Positions 1 through 7,691 of a DNA stretch of 32,849 nt are shown in pieces. Each line of letters starts with the position of its first letter. The first letter of the stretch is position 1. The stretch lies in assembly GCA_009704445.1 (NCBI GenBank), contig WLED01000001.1, positions 1 through 32,849 on the forward strand, read 5' to 3'. The notes beneath the pieces were generated by a model. That model ran no database searches. It was not told the origin of the DNA and worked only from the letters and a program-made list of their open reading frames with translations. A program made the position numbers and the translations under genes. The DNA comes from Actinomycetota bacterium. Lineage in GTDB: Bacteria; Actinomycetota; Actinomycetes; Nanopelagicales; Nanopelagicaceae.

Positions 1-510
1 GCAACTGGAGATAAACTTTCAACGTTAGCCTTAATTGGAATATTTGTTGCGCTAGCGGGAGTTTTTTGTGCAAGTGGGCCTGAGCTATCACAAAGAATGC
101 CGATAAAACCGTTATTGCTTGCTTTAGGAGCCGCAGCCGGTTTTGGAGTTTCACTGACTTTCATGGCCATTGGTTCTGAATCAAGTGCATTGTTAACTAT
201 GGTATCTATGCGCGGAGCCACGTTCTTTGTAACTATTGCTATTGCATTGAAATTTAGAACTACAGGAAAGTTTGAGAGGAGTGATCTGCCGCTTCTAATT
301 TTTATTGGTGCTGCGGATTTTATGGCAAATCTCCTTCTGGGTGTGGCAACGACAAAGGGCTTGGTTTCAGTGGCGATGGTCTTTGGTTCTCTTTTTCCAA
401 TCGCAACCGCCCTCCTTGCTTTCAAGTTACTCAATGAGCGACTTCATAAAGTTCAATACATTGGTATTGGTTTAGCCGTAACCGGTGTCTCTCTTATCTC
501 TGCTTTCTAG
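1..510 (+). CDS. EamA/DMT-family permease, 3' part (5' end outside window)
   Basis: The reading frame is open from the first base, with 32 codons before the first in-window ATG at 97, so this is the C-terminal part of a longer gene. The visible 169 residues are hydrophobic, with about five membrane segments. The ending, in which a conserved stretch around AFKLLNERLHKVQYIGIGL precedes a last helix, is typical of the second EamA repeat of drug/metabolite transporters. The substrate cannot be inferred. It ends 38 bases before the convergent reductase gene; no convincing terminator hairpin lies between them. Confidence 0.8.
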   Translation, partial: ATGDKLSTLALIGIFVALAGVFCASGPELSQRMPIKPLLLALGAAAGFGVSLTFMAIGSESSALLTMVSMRGATFFVTIAIALKFRTTGKFERSDLPLLIFIGAADFMANLLLGVATTKGLVSVAMVFGSLFPIATALLAFKLLNERLHKVQYIGIGLAVTGVSLISAF

Positions 511-548
511 CATTTTTGACCAGTTTCGGTCGCTATTTAGATCGCTCT

Positions 549-1040
549 TTAATTAGAAGCAGAAAAGAATTGCGTATCCTCAATCTGCTTCATCTCAATG
601 TTCTTAAACTGAGACAAGAGGTATTGCCAGTCAATCAAGTTTTCACCGCCAGTTACCTGGGTCCTACTCAGTTCTAGCTGATCGATTCTTTGGTTATCGA
701 CTAACTCCATAATCATTTGTACTCCGCCCTCAATGAGGATGTTGTGGCCGAATAGTGTGCGAGCTTGATCAATAGCTTTACCAGGTGAGCAGTTCCACAC
801 GTGAGCTTTCTCATTTTTTGGAAGGGGATTTGTCGAACTTCTGGAACAAACAATCAGCGGAACAGGCGTGAATGAATAAGGTTCATTTCGAGCGGTATTA
901 CCACCAATAATGATTACATCTACGTTGCGTCGGCGCGCAAGAAATAATGCACGATCAGCAACTGAGCTAACGTTCTTGGAGGTGGCGTCCTTAGTTGTCG
1001 ATCCATCTTGACCAACTACAAGTGTTGCAATCGTGCTCAT
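549..1040 (-). CDS. Short RibD_C-like (dihydrofolate reductase-fold) oxidoreductase
   Basis: 163 residues resembling the RibD C-terminal reductase domain, which reduces the ribosylamino group of pyrimidine intermediates with NADPH in riboflavin synthesis. Visible signs are the N-terminal ATLVVGQDGSTTKD strand, the DVIIIGGNTARNEPY nucleotide-binding segment, and the NILIEGGVQMIMELV motif matching the family's 'EGG..l...l' signature. It is shorter than the usual 200-240 residues; the stretch after the first strand is compressed and no deaminase domain is attached. Homologues are often stand-alone and of unknown substrate, so riboflavin synthesis is not assured. The ATG at 1040 fits a leaderless start, with GATAAT six bases upstream. 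Confidence 0.7.
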   Translation of the reverse strand: MSTIATLVVGQDGSTTKDATSKNVSSVADRALFLARRRNVDVIIIGGNTARNEPYSFTPVPLIVCSRSSTNPLPKNEKAHVWNCSPGKAIDQARTLFGHNILIEGGVQMIMELVDNQRIDQLELSRTQVTGGENLIDWQYLLSQFKNIEMKQIEDTQFFSASN

Positions 1041-1046
1041 TGGCTA

Positions 1047-1052
1047 ATTATC
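1047..1052 (-). promoter_or_regulatory. -10 element GATAAT, leaderless start of RibD_C-like gene
   Basis: On the minus strand GATAAT is followed by TAGCCA and then ATG. The six-base gap recurs at many starts in this window, placing the transcription start on or next to the ATG. No Shine-Dalgarno sequence is present. Confidence 0.5.
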
Positions 1053-1127
1053 ACCCAATATGGATAAGAACCGTGTAGAAGGGATAAAGAAGCTATCAAT
1101 TAGTTGAACAAGAAGCCATGACAGAGT

Positions 1128-1133
1128 TAGCCT
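1128..1133 (+). promoter_or_regulatory. -10 element TAGCCT, leaderless start of glycosyltransferase
   Basis: TAGCCT ends seven bases before the ATG at 1141, with no Shine-Dalgarno sequence in between. The same hexamer serves the gene at 5193. Confidence 0.5.
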
Positions 1134-1140
1134 TGCGCAC

Positions 1141-2289
1141 ATGTTCAGTGATGGCGATGTAGTTCTCTTTGTCACCAATGATTTTGGTCCCCGAGCTGGT
1201 GGTATTGAAACCTTTGTTATCGGATTGATCGAGCGAAGACCATTTGCGAGCACCATCGTATACACATCATCGCAGGGGGATTCACGGGATTATGATGATC
1301 AATGGATGCACAAATATGGAGTACAAGTCATTAGAGATCCAGCAAAAATATTGCTACCAACACCAAATGTAGCGCGCAGAATCTCAAAATTGATCAAAGC
1401 CAAGAAAATCCAAGTTGTCGCCTTTGGTGCAGCTGCACCGTTAGGACTTCTGGCTGCCTCAATGAAACGTTCTGGTGTAGTTCGCATAGTTGCTCTTACT
1501 CACGGGCATGAAGTGTGGTGGGCAAAAGTGTTTCCCTTTAATTTACTGCTTCGTAGAATTGGAAAAGGTGTTGACTCACTGACATATTTGGGCGAGTACA
1601 CACGCAGTGTGATTTCACGACCGCTTACACAGTCGTCAAAAAACTCAATGGTAAGAATCGCTCCAGGAATAGATACCGAGCATTTCTCTCCAAGAAATTC
1701 TGAAAATATTCGAAGAGCTTTGAAGTTAGAGGACAAGAAAGTAGTTGTCTGCGTGGCTCGACTAGTTCATCGCAAAGGCCAGGATCGACTCATAGAAGCC
1801 ATGCCACTGGTATTGAAAGAAGTTTCAGATGCTCATCTACTCATAGTTGGTCAAGGACCATACCAACAGAAACTAGTAGAGAAAGTAAGGCAGTTAAATC
1901 TTGAAGAGCACGTGACATTTGCTGGACGGATAAGTTATGAACAATTGCCAGAGTACATATGTGCTGGAGATTTGTTTGCAATGCCATCACGCTCTCGTTT
2001 TGCGGGTTTGGAAGTTGAAGGACTAGGAATTGCATATTTGGAAGCAAGTGCATGTGGACTACCCGTGATTGCAGGAACATCTGGCGGTGCACCAGATGCA
2101 GTTGAAGATGGAAAAACTGGTGTAGTCGTCGACGGTATTGATACAAAATCCATTGCTCAAGCCGTGATTAAATTTCTCAAAGACCCTGAAGGTTCTAAAC
2201 GAATGGGATCGTATGGGCGAACATGGGTTAATGAAAAGTGGAGATGGCAGATTTGGTCAGAGGCTTTCGAGCGTTTACTGAAGAAGTAA
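1141..2289 (+). CDS. pimB: GT4 glycosyltransferase, PimB'-like phosphatidylinositol mannoside mannosyltransferase
   Basis: 382 residues with two Rossmann domains of a GT-B retaining glycosyltransferase. Near the N-terminus VTNDFGPRAGGIETF matches the donor/acceptor loop of actinobacterial PimB'. The second domain has the RLVHRKGQDRLIEAMP segment and the EX7E motif in EGLGIAYLE, followed by ASACGLPVIAGTSGGAPDAV, very close to PimB'. That enzyme adds the second mannose, from GDP-mannose, to phosphatidylinositol monomannoside at the inner membrane face. Ino1 at 9099 could supply inositol for the same lipids. The stop overlaps the convergent response regulator by 15 bases. In M. tuberculosis pimB' also neighbours fadD15 (from memory). 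The family is secure; PimB' rather than another GT4 mannosyltransferase is likely. Confidence 0.8.
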   Translation: MFSDGDVVLFVTNDFGPRAGGIETFVIGLIERRPFASTIVYTSSQGDSRDYDDQWMHKYGVQVIRDPAKILLPTPNVARRISKLIKAKKIQVVAFGAAAPLGLLAASMKRSGVVRIVALTHGHEVWWAKVFPFNLLLRRIGKGVDSLTYLGEYTRSVISRPLTQSSKNSMVRIAPGIDTEHFSPRNSENIRRALKLEDKKVVVCVARLVHRKGQDRLIEAMPLVLKEVSDAHLLIVGQGPYQQKLVEKVRQLNLEEHVTFAGRISYEQLPEYICAGDLFAMPSRSRFAGLEVEGLGIAYLEASACGLPVIAGTSGGAPDAVEDGKTGVVVDGIDTKSIAQAVIKFLKDPEGSKRMGSYGRTWVNEKWRWQIWSEAFERLLKK

Positions 2290-2883
2290 CCCATTCTCCC
2301 GTGCGCAAATGATGGCACTAATTCGGTTATCTACATCGAGTTTTCGAAAAATCGAAGTAATATGAGACTTTATCGTTGACTGACTCAGAAATAGCTGCTG
2401 AGCAATCTCTTGATTACTTAAACCAAGTGAAATCCTTTTTAGGACATCAAACTCTCTCGCTGTTAGCAACGGACCAGAAGATTTTGCCAGCAACTCTGAT
2501 CCTTTCACTGAAAAAGATGAGGGAGAAGAGATGCAATGCTCGATTGCAGCAACTATTTCAGAGACAGGAGCATTTTTTACAACAAAACTATTCGCACCGG
2601 CTTTCAATGCTGCTGTTACGAACTCGGCTCCAGAATTGAGAGTCAGAACTACTATTCCCATCTTTTTGGATATTGATCGAACCCACTGAACTATCTCAAA
2701 CCCAGAACCATCAGGAAGGTTAAGGTCTAGAACGACAACATCGGGATTGGTATGTGCGATTTGTGCCAACGCTTCGGCAACAGTGGCTGCAGATCCAACA
2801 ACTTCGAAGTTGGCTATGGAAAAAGCGCTAGCCAATCCAGATCGAACTACGGCGTGATCATCAACTATCAGAACTCGAATCAT
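2275..2883 (-). CDS. NarL/FixJ-family response regulator with LuxR-type HTH
   Basis: 202 residues. The N-terminal receiver has the acidic pair D8-D9, phospho-acceptor D53 in VVVLDLNLPDG, a Thr in VVLTLN and the conserved Lys in FVVKNA. The C-terminal LuxR helix-turn-helix begins at LTAREFDVLKRISLGLSNQEIA and continues through the recognition helix LSQSTIKSHI. It is the last gene of a three-gene minus-strand operon: its start lies 23 bases inside the kinase gene, implying translational coupling. The kinase is therefore its likely partner. Targets are unknown. Its 3' end overlaps the glycosyltransferase by 15 bases on opposite strands. Confidence 0.9.
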   Translation of the reverse strand: MIRVLIVDDHAVVRSGLASAFSIANFEVVGSAATVAEALAQIAHTNPDVVVLDLNLPDGSGFEIVQWVRSISKKMGIVVLTLNSGAEFVTAALKAGANSFVVKNAPVSEIVAAIEHCISSPSSFSVKGSELLAKSSGPLLTAREFDVLKRISLGLSNQEIAQQLFLSQSTIKSHITSIFRKLDVDNRISAIICARENGLLLQ

Positions 2884-3352
2884 TTGTATCCAATGGGATT
2901 GTTACAACAATTTTCGTCCCATTCTGATCCGATTCAATAAGGGTTTCCCCACGCAAATTTTTCACGCGTTCCTGTATTCCAACTAATCCAAAAGAGCCAT
3001 CTTTAACGGTTGCTCCGCCAATTCCATTGTCAGTGACAGTTATTGATAAGGAAGTAGCTCTCGAATGCTCTTCTACGTTGCGCAAAATCTCGTTAAACAC
3101 ACGATTGAGTTCAAATGTAATGTGAGTAGTTGAGTTAATTGAATAGGAGGGCAATTTCCTTAGTCTGTGTATTTCAACTCTGACTTTCTCAATTAATTCA
3201 GTAATTTCAAATCTGACTGCTCGTAATTCTGACCGTGTATCAGAATCACTATTGTGAGAAATCGCATTATCAATAGAAAAGCCCAGGCCAACTAAGTCCT
3301 GGGCAATTCCATCGTGCAACTCTTGAGAAAGAGTTACAAACTCATTTTTCAC
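2861..3352 (-). CDS. Minimal, sensor-less NarL-type histidine kinase
   Basis: 163 residues containing little but a kinase core. A HisKA_3 dimerisation helix carries the phospho-acceptor H13 in QELHDGIAQDL. The HATPase domain shows an N box around N92 (EILRNVEEHSRAT), a G1 box at D108-N-G-I-G and a G2 box at G122-L-V-G-I. There is no membrane segment, PAS, GAF or other sensor. The ATPase domain is shorter than usual: few residues separate the first helices from the N box, and only about eight lie between the N box and G1. It starts with GTG in a four-base GTGA overlap with the end of fadD and overlaps the regulator downstream. It could be a genuine soluble minimal kinase or a decaying one; the intact motifs favour function. 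Confidence 0.8.
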   Translation of the reverse strand: MKNEFVTLSQELHDGIAQDLVGLGFSIDNAISHNSDSDTRSELRAVRFEITELIEKVRVEIHRLRKLPSYSINSTTHITFELNRVFNEILRNVEEHSRATSLSITVTDNGIGGATVKDGSFGLVGIQERVKNLRGETLIESDQNGTKIVVTIPLDTNDSSSDS

Positions 3353-5139
3353 GTTGCAAATAATGCTTCAATGTCTTTTGCAAACTCCTTGGCTACGACA
3401 TGTCGCTTTACGGAAAGTTTTGCAGTTAAGTGTCCGCCAGCAATGGTGAAATCCGTTGGCAGGATCGTAAATTTACGAATTGATTCGGCGCGACTTACTG
3501 CCTTATTTGCTTCATCAACTGCAGTTTGAATTGCTGCAACTAGATCTGGATCATTGACTAGATCTGGAATCGTTGCGCCATCTTTCTTGTTGTTAGTTAT
3601 CCAAGCTTTGATTGCATCTGGATCGATAGTCACAAGGGCTGCGATAAATGGTTGGTTGTCACCCACAACCAAGCACTGGCTCACCAACGGATGAGAACGT
3701 AGTCGATCTTCTAGAACAGCAGGTGCAACATTCTTTCCACCTGCTGTAACAATGATTTCTTTCTTTCTACCAACTATGTATAGGAAGCCTTCATCATCTA
3801 GTTTTCCTAAGTCACCAGTTTGGAACCAACGTTCAGAGTTAAATACTTCTGCGTTGGCTGCTTCATTTTGCCAGTAACCATCCATGACAATTGGACCGCG
3901 AATCAATACTTCGCCATCTTCAGCGATCTTGATAGATGTACCTGGGATTGGTCTACCAACTGAGCCGACTCGATGCGCTCCGTACAAATTCAAAGTTGCT
4001 CCTGCGGTCGTCTCAGTTAATCCGTAGCCCTCAAGAATCGTTACACCGATACCGCGATAGAAGTGGCCTAGGCGAACACCAAGGGGTGCTCCACCAGAGA
4101 TTGCTGCCTCAACTTTTCCACCCATACCGTGTCTGATCTTGCTGTAAACAAGTTTGTCGAAGAGGCCATGCTTTAACTTTAGGATTGGAGAGACTGATTT
4201 CTTATCAAGTGCCTCTGAGTACGCGATTGCGACCGCTGCTGCTTTTCTAAAGATATTTCCTTTTCCAGCAGCCTCTGCTTTTGCCTCTGCGCCATTGTAA
4301 ATTTTCTCAAAAATACGCGGAACAGCGAGAACAAATGTTGGCTTAAAGGAAGCAAGGTCCATTGGCAATCGGCCCACTGGATCACTGCAATGAGCTAAGT
4401 GAAGTCCAGCAGTGATCGATCCAATTTGAACCATGCGACCAAACACGTGAGCTACTGGAAGAAATAGGAGTGTGGAACCTCCAGGCTTCAAGAAGAGCTC
4501 GCTTGCACCTTGCACAACGTTTCCGCACTCTGCGTGGAAATTTCCATGCGTTAACTGAACGCCCTTTGGTTTTCCAGTTGTTCCAGATGTGTAAATCAAA
4601 GTTGCAAGAGTGCTTGGAACTAATGCGCTACGACGACGATCAACCTCTTCATCACTTATGTTCTTTCCTGCCTCACGCAAAACTGAAAGCACATCATCGG
4701 TCATTGTCCATACATTTTTTGTATGTGAAGGCAAAACTGACTGCACTAATTCGCGCATAGCTGGGGTTTCTACAACGATTGCAACAGAGTGTGAATCGTT
4801 AAGAATCCAGTCAATCTGTTCAGCAGATGATGTATCAAAAATTGGAACAACCACTCCGCCTGCAAACCAGGTTGCAAAATCTAAAATAGTCCACTCATAA
4901 CGTGTGCGAGCCATGATCGCTACGCGATCACCAATCTGAATACCACTAGCAATTAAACCCTTAGCGGTTGCTCGAATCTCTTCTTCAACCTCTTTTGCAG
5001 TAACTGGCTGCCATCCCTCACCAAGTGGTCGGGACATCGTTACGCGCTCTGGCTCAAACCATGCGCGTTCAGTGATTAGATTTGTGAGATTTCCTGCAGT
5101 AGAGGCAGGAACAAGTGCCGGGACTGTGATTTCATTCAT
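3349..5139 (-). CDS. fadD: Long-chain fatty acid-CoA ligase, FadD15-like
   Basis: 596 residues, full length for a FadD15-type AMP-forming acyl-CoA synthetase. The P-loop-like motif LIYTSGTTGKPKGVQLTH lies near residue 180, the A5 motif is EGYGLTETTAG, and A7/A8 are seen in WFQTGDLGKLDDEGFLYIVGRKKEIIV. The C-terminal AKLSVKRHVV carries the likely catalytic Lys region. It activates fatty acids to acyl-CoA with ATP, in the cytoplasm or at the membrane face. It is the first gene of fadD-kinase-regulator, joined to the kinase by a four-base overlap. Divergent from the SRPBCC gene, as in the mycobacterial fadD15 neighbourhood (from memory). TAGCGT six bases upstream of the ATG suggests a leaderless mRNA. 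Confidence 0.92.
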   Translation of the reverse strand: MNEITVPALVPASTAGNLTNLITERAWFEPERVTMSRPLGEGWQPVTAKEVEEEIRATAKGLIASGIQIGDRVAIMARTRYEWTILDFATWFAGGVVVPIFDTSSAEQIDWILNDSHSVAIVVETPAMRELVQSVLPSHTKNVWTMTDDVLSVLREAGKNISDEEVDRRRSALVPSTLATLIYTSGTTGKPKGVQLTHGNFHAECGNVVQGASELFLKPGGSTLLFLPVAHVFGRMVQIGSITAGLHLAHCSDPVGRLPMDLASFKPTFVLAVPRIFEKIYNGAEAKAEAAGKGNIFRKAAAVAIAYSEALDKKSVSPILKLKHGLFDKLVYSKIRHGMGGKVEAAISGGAPLGVRLGHFYRGIGVTILEGYGLTETTAGATLNLYGAHRVGSVGRPIPGTSIKIAEDGEVLIRGPIVMDGYWQNEAANAEVFNSERWFQTGDLGKLDDEGFLYIVGRKKEIIVTAGGKNVAPAVLEDRLRSHPLVSQCLVVGDNQPFIAALVTIDPDAIKAWITNNKKDGATIPDLVNDPDLVAAIQTAVDEANKAVSRAESIRKFTILPTDFTIAGGHLTAKLSVKRHVVAKEFAKDIEALFAT

Positions 5140-5145
5140 GGGCCA

Positions 5146-5151
5146 ACGCTA
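5146..5151 (-). promoter_or_regulatory. -10 element TAGCGT, leaderless start of fadD operon
   Basis: On the minus strand TAGCGT is followed by six bases and the fadD ATG at 5139. It lies back to back with the TAGCCT of the SRPBCC gene, so one short divergent region serves both operons. Confidence 0.55.
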
Positions 5152-5180
5152 GCGTGACATACAAGAAAAGGGGAAGAGGG

Positions 5181-5186
5181 TAGCCT
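5181..5186 (+). promoter_or_regulatory. -10 element TAGCCT, leaderless start of SRPBCC gene
   Basis: TAGCCT, then TCTCCC, then the ATG at 5193. No Shine-Dalgarno sequence fits in the gap. Confidence 0.55.
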
Positions 5187-5192
5187 TCTCCC

Positions 5193-5630
5193 ATGAGCGA
5201 ATTCAGTAAATCCACAGTAATAATCGAAGCACCTATCGCGGATATTCAAAAGACCCTCTCGGAGCTAGACAAGTACCCCGATTGGTCAACGCAGATTAAA
5301 TCTGCCGAAAGCCTTGCAACTGATGATCAAGGTCGCATAACAAAAATAAAGATGAGCATTGATGCTGGAATGATGAAGGATCGCGTTGTTCTAGATTATG
5401 ACTGGAGTCAGGCTCCGGAGAAGATTATCTTTTCGCTTGAGGAAGCAGACCTACTGACCAGTATGGATGGTGCTTACACATTCAAGAGCATCGATGCGGA
5501 GACAACGGAAGTTACCTATGAGTTAGGTGTTTCTCTTTCAATGTCGATTCCAGACATGATGAGAAAAAAAGCTGAAAAGGCAACTATTGATGCTGCCCTT
5601 TCTCAACTTAAATCGCATCTAGAGGGCTAA
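5193..5630 (+). CDS. SRPBCC (START-like) family protein
   Basis: 145 residues of the SRPBCC/polyketide-cyclase fold. It opens with a strand and helix (STVIIEAPIADIQKTLSELDKYPDWSTQI) in the usual position of the family, continues with the long beta sheet, and ends with the C-terminal helix that closes the hydrophobic pocket. Such proteins bind lipids or other hydrophobic ligands; no catalytic residue can be assigned. It is the first gene of a two-gene unit with the glucokinase (four bases apart) and is divergent from fadD. A homologue sits at the same place in mycobacteria (Rv2185c, from memory), which hints at a lipid-related role. Confidence 0.8.
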   Translation: MSEFSKSTVIIEAPIADIQKTLSELDKYPDWSTQIKSAESLATDDQGRITKIKMSIDAGMMKDRVVLDYDWSQAPEKIIFSLEEADLLTSMDGAYTFKSIDAETTEVTYELGVSLSMSIPDMMRKKAEKATIDAALSQLKSHLEG

Positions 5631-5634
5631 GTTA

Positions 5635-6579
5635 ATGAGCTTGTCGATTGGCATCGATGTCGGTGGAACAAAAGTTCTCGGCGGAGTTGTCGACGATAAG
5701 GGTGAAGTTCTTGCGCGAGCAAGAAAAGATACGCCGCGGCAGGGTGGAACAGCTCTCACTCAAACGATCGCCGAAACTGTTAAAGAGTTAATGGCAGATC
5801 ACAAGGTTGAAACCGTCGGCGTAAGTGCTGCCGGGTTTGTTTCATCGGATAGAAAAACCATGTTAGCCACACCAAACATCGCTGATTGGAATGATGTTGA
5901 TTTAGATTCTCAATTGAAATCATTGATCGGCTTGCCTGTAGTGATTGAAAATGATGCGAATGCTGCAGCTTGGGGTGAAGCAAAATTTGGTGCCGGACGC
6001 AATCAAAACCACATGATGATGCTTACTGTTGGCACAGGGATAGGTGGCGGAATCGTTGTCGATGGTCAGTTGTATAGAGGTGCATTTGGCATCGCTGCAG
6101 AGTTTGGCCACATGCGAGTTGTACCTGAAGGACACATCTGTGGATGTGGCGCCAGGGGATGTTTTGAACAATATGCATCTGGAAATGCATTACTTCGACA
6201 TGCACGTGAAGCAATTAATGCAAGTCCTGAAGTAGCAAGAAATCTACTCTCTAGAGGCGATGGAACTGTTGCAGGTTTGACTGGTCAGATTATTACCCAA
6301 GCTGCACAAGAGGCAGATCCAATTGCACTAGCTGCCTTTAACACAACAGGGCAATGGCTCGGTGCTGGAATAGCATCCCTTGCAGTTTTATTAGATCCTG
6401 CTTGTGTTGTGATTGGTGGAGGAGTTATCGATGCCGGTGAGATTTTGTTGGCACCAACACGTGAATCATTAGAGCGAACAATGCCCTTTGCAGGAAAACA
6501 TCCCTATCCTGTTTTGATCGCTGCAGAATTAGGTAATGATGCAGGGCTGGTAGGAGTTGCGGATCTTGCACGAGAGTAG
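5635..6579 (+). CDS. glk: ROK-family glucokinase
   Basis: 314 residues, the standard length for an actinobacterial ROK glucokinase that phosphorylates glucose with ATP in the cytoplasm. Visible motifs are the phosphate-binding GIDVGGTKVLGGVV at the N-terminus, VIENDANAAAWGE with the catalytic Asp, the GTGIGGGI stretch, and the ROK zinc site with cysteines near residues 169-176 (HICGCGARGCFEQ). The gene follows the SRPBCC gene by four bases, with GAGGG at the end of that gene as a possible ribosome-binding site. Substrate preference for glucose is from family knowledge; another hexose is possible. Confidence 0.88.
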   Translation: MSLSIGIDVGGTKVLGGVVDDKGEVLARARKDTPRQGGTALTQTIAETVKELMADHKVETVGVSAAGFVSSDRKTMLATPNIADWNDVDLDSQLKSLIGLPVVIENDANAAAWGEAKFGAGRNQNHMMMLTVGTGIGGGIVVDGQLYRGAFGIAAEFGHMRVVPEGHICGCGARGCFEQYASGNALLRHAREAINASPEVARNLLSRGDGTVAGLTGQIITQAAQEADPIALAAFNTTGQWLGAGIASLAVLLDPACVVIGGGVIDAGEILLAPTRESLERTMPFAGKHPYPVLIAAELGNDAGLVGVADLARE

Positions 6580-6619
6580 CCATAAAAATTTTGTCATTAG
6601 GTAAAATCGATTAATGAAG

Positions 6620-6919
6620 TTACAGATTCACGCCATCGTCTTCTCGATACGGACGATTAAACCAACGCTTGATTGCAATTTTTGCTAGACGGAATTGTTC
6701 AAACAGATTGGCACGCGGAGGAATAGGCTGAGAAAAACCATCTTCATCGTTCTGACCAGCACCACCAAATTTTTCTAATCTCTCTGCATTTTCTAGATCA
6801 TCCAGATAAGTATTTGGTGTTGACTCATCTAGGGACAGTCCTGAAACAATCGAGTCAAACTCGGAACGGATCAGTTCCTCATCGTCGAACTCATCAGGGC
6901 TTTTTCCATGCTCATTCAC
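6620..6919 (-). CDS. Small acidic conserved-type hypothetical protein
   Basis: 99 residues starting with GTG. The N-terminal two thirds is strongly acidic and Asp/Glu-rich (DEFDDEELIRSEFDSIVSGL). The C-terminal third changes to a basic, aromatic amphipathic stretch (FEQFRLAKIAIKRWFNRPYRED). There is no membrane segment or signal peptide. I do not recognise a named family. It is convergent with glk and divergent from plsC, and its coding character looks real. The charge split suggests a flexible acidic tail with a membrane- or protein-binding C-terminal helix, which is inference only. The start is poorly supported: neither a clear Shine-Dalgarno sequence nor a good leaderless -10 is visible. 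Confidence 0.6.
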   Translation of the reverse strand: MNEHGKSPDEFDDEELIRSEFDSIVSGLSLDESTPNTYLDDLENAERLEKFGGAGQNDEDGFSQPIPPRANLFEQFRLAKIAIKRWFNRPYREDDGVNL

Positions 6920-6951
6920 CCTCTGATGGTGTCATAACCGGCAATAGACAG

Positions 6952-6957
6952 TAAATT
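6952..6957 (+). promoter_or_regulatory. -10 element TAAATT, leaderless GTG start of plsC-like gene
   Basis: TAAATT, then GACCCC, then the GTG at 6964. This supports the GTG rather than a downstream ATG as the start. Confidence 0.55.
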
Positions 6958-6963
6958 GACCCC

Positions 6964-7656
6964 GTGCTGAACAACTTGCCATATGGAGCCTTGCGAGCAT
7001 TTTTGACGCCCTTCCTCATGCTGGCGTTTCGACCTAAGGTTCGCGGTCTCCGAAATGTTCCGGCAAAGGGCCCGCTGATCATCGCTTCTAATCACCTTTC
7101 ATTTAGTGATTCGATCTTTATGCCGATGGTTGTTCCGCGCAAAGTTACTTTCCTAGCCAAGAGTGAGTACTTCACTTCACCTGGCCCAAAAGGCTTATTA
7201 AAGAAATTAACCTTCATTGCCTTAGGCCAAGTTCCCGTCGATCGCTCAGGAGGCCGTCGCAGTGAAGCTGCACTGATAACGGGACTTAAAGTTTTATCAG
7301 ATGGGGCCTGTTTAGGAATCTATCCAGAAGGAACAAGATCTCCCGATGGTCGACTGTACAAAGCTCGTACAGGAATTGCACGCCTTGCAATTGAATCAGG
7401 TGCACCTGTTGTTCCAGTTGCGATGTTTGATACCGACAAGATTCAACCAACAGGTCAAGTTGTGCCAAATGTAAAAAGAGTGGGGATGAGCTTTGGAGAG
7501 CCGATGTACTTTGAAGGTGACCCAACAGATTTAGAACACTTAAGAGATGTAGCAGACACAATTATGCGAGCAATTGGTCAGCTATCTGGGCAAGAGTATG
7601 TTGATACATACGCCCCCAAAAAAGCCAGAGTTGAAAAAGCCGAAGACGAGGATTAA
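6964..7656 (+). CDS. plsC: PlsC-family 1-acyl-glycerol-3-phosphate acyltransferase
   Basis: 230 residues. The acyltransferase motif I is H44-x4-D49 in ASNHLSFSDS; motif II/III lies around VPVDRSGG and YPEGTRSPDGRLYKARTG; motif IV is SGAPVVPVAMF. It would transfer an acyl group to lysophosphatidic acid at the inner face of the membrane. This copy is the one expected in the glk/SRPBCC/fadD block. A second, more divergent plsC-like gene lies at 19057-19755. The C-terminal tail is charged (KKARVEKAEDED). The acyl acceptor could also be a glycolipid, as for some actinobacterial paralogues. Confidence 0.88.
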   Translation: MLNNLPYGALRAFLTPFLMLAFRPKVRGLRNVPAKGPLIIASNHLSFSDSIFMPMVVPRKVTFLAKSEYFTSPGPKGLLKKLTFIALGQVPVDRSGGRRSEAALITGLKVLSDGACLGIYPEGTRSPDGRLYKARTGIARLAIESGAPVVPVAMFDTDKIQPTGQVVPNVKRVGMSFGEPMYFEGDPTDLEHLRDVADTIMRAIGQLSGQEYVDTYAPKKARVEKAEDED

Positions 7657-7691
7657 TCCAGCTCGTTAAAATGCAACATATAAAATCACTG

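Noticed and set aside
518..531. GACC-AGTTTC-GGTC hairpin after the EamA gene
   Set aside because: A four-base stem followed by only a weak T-rich stretch is too little to call a terminator.
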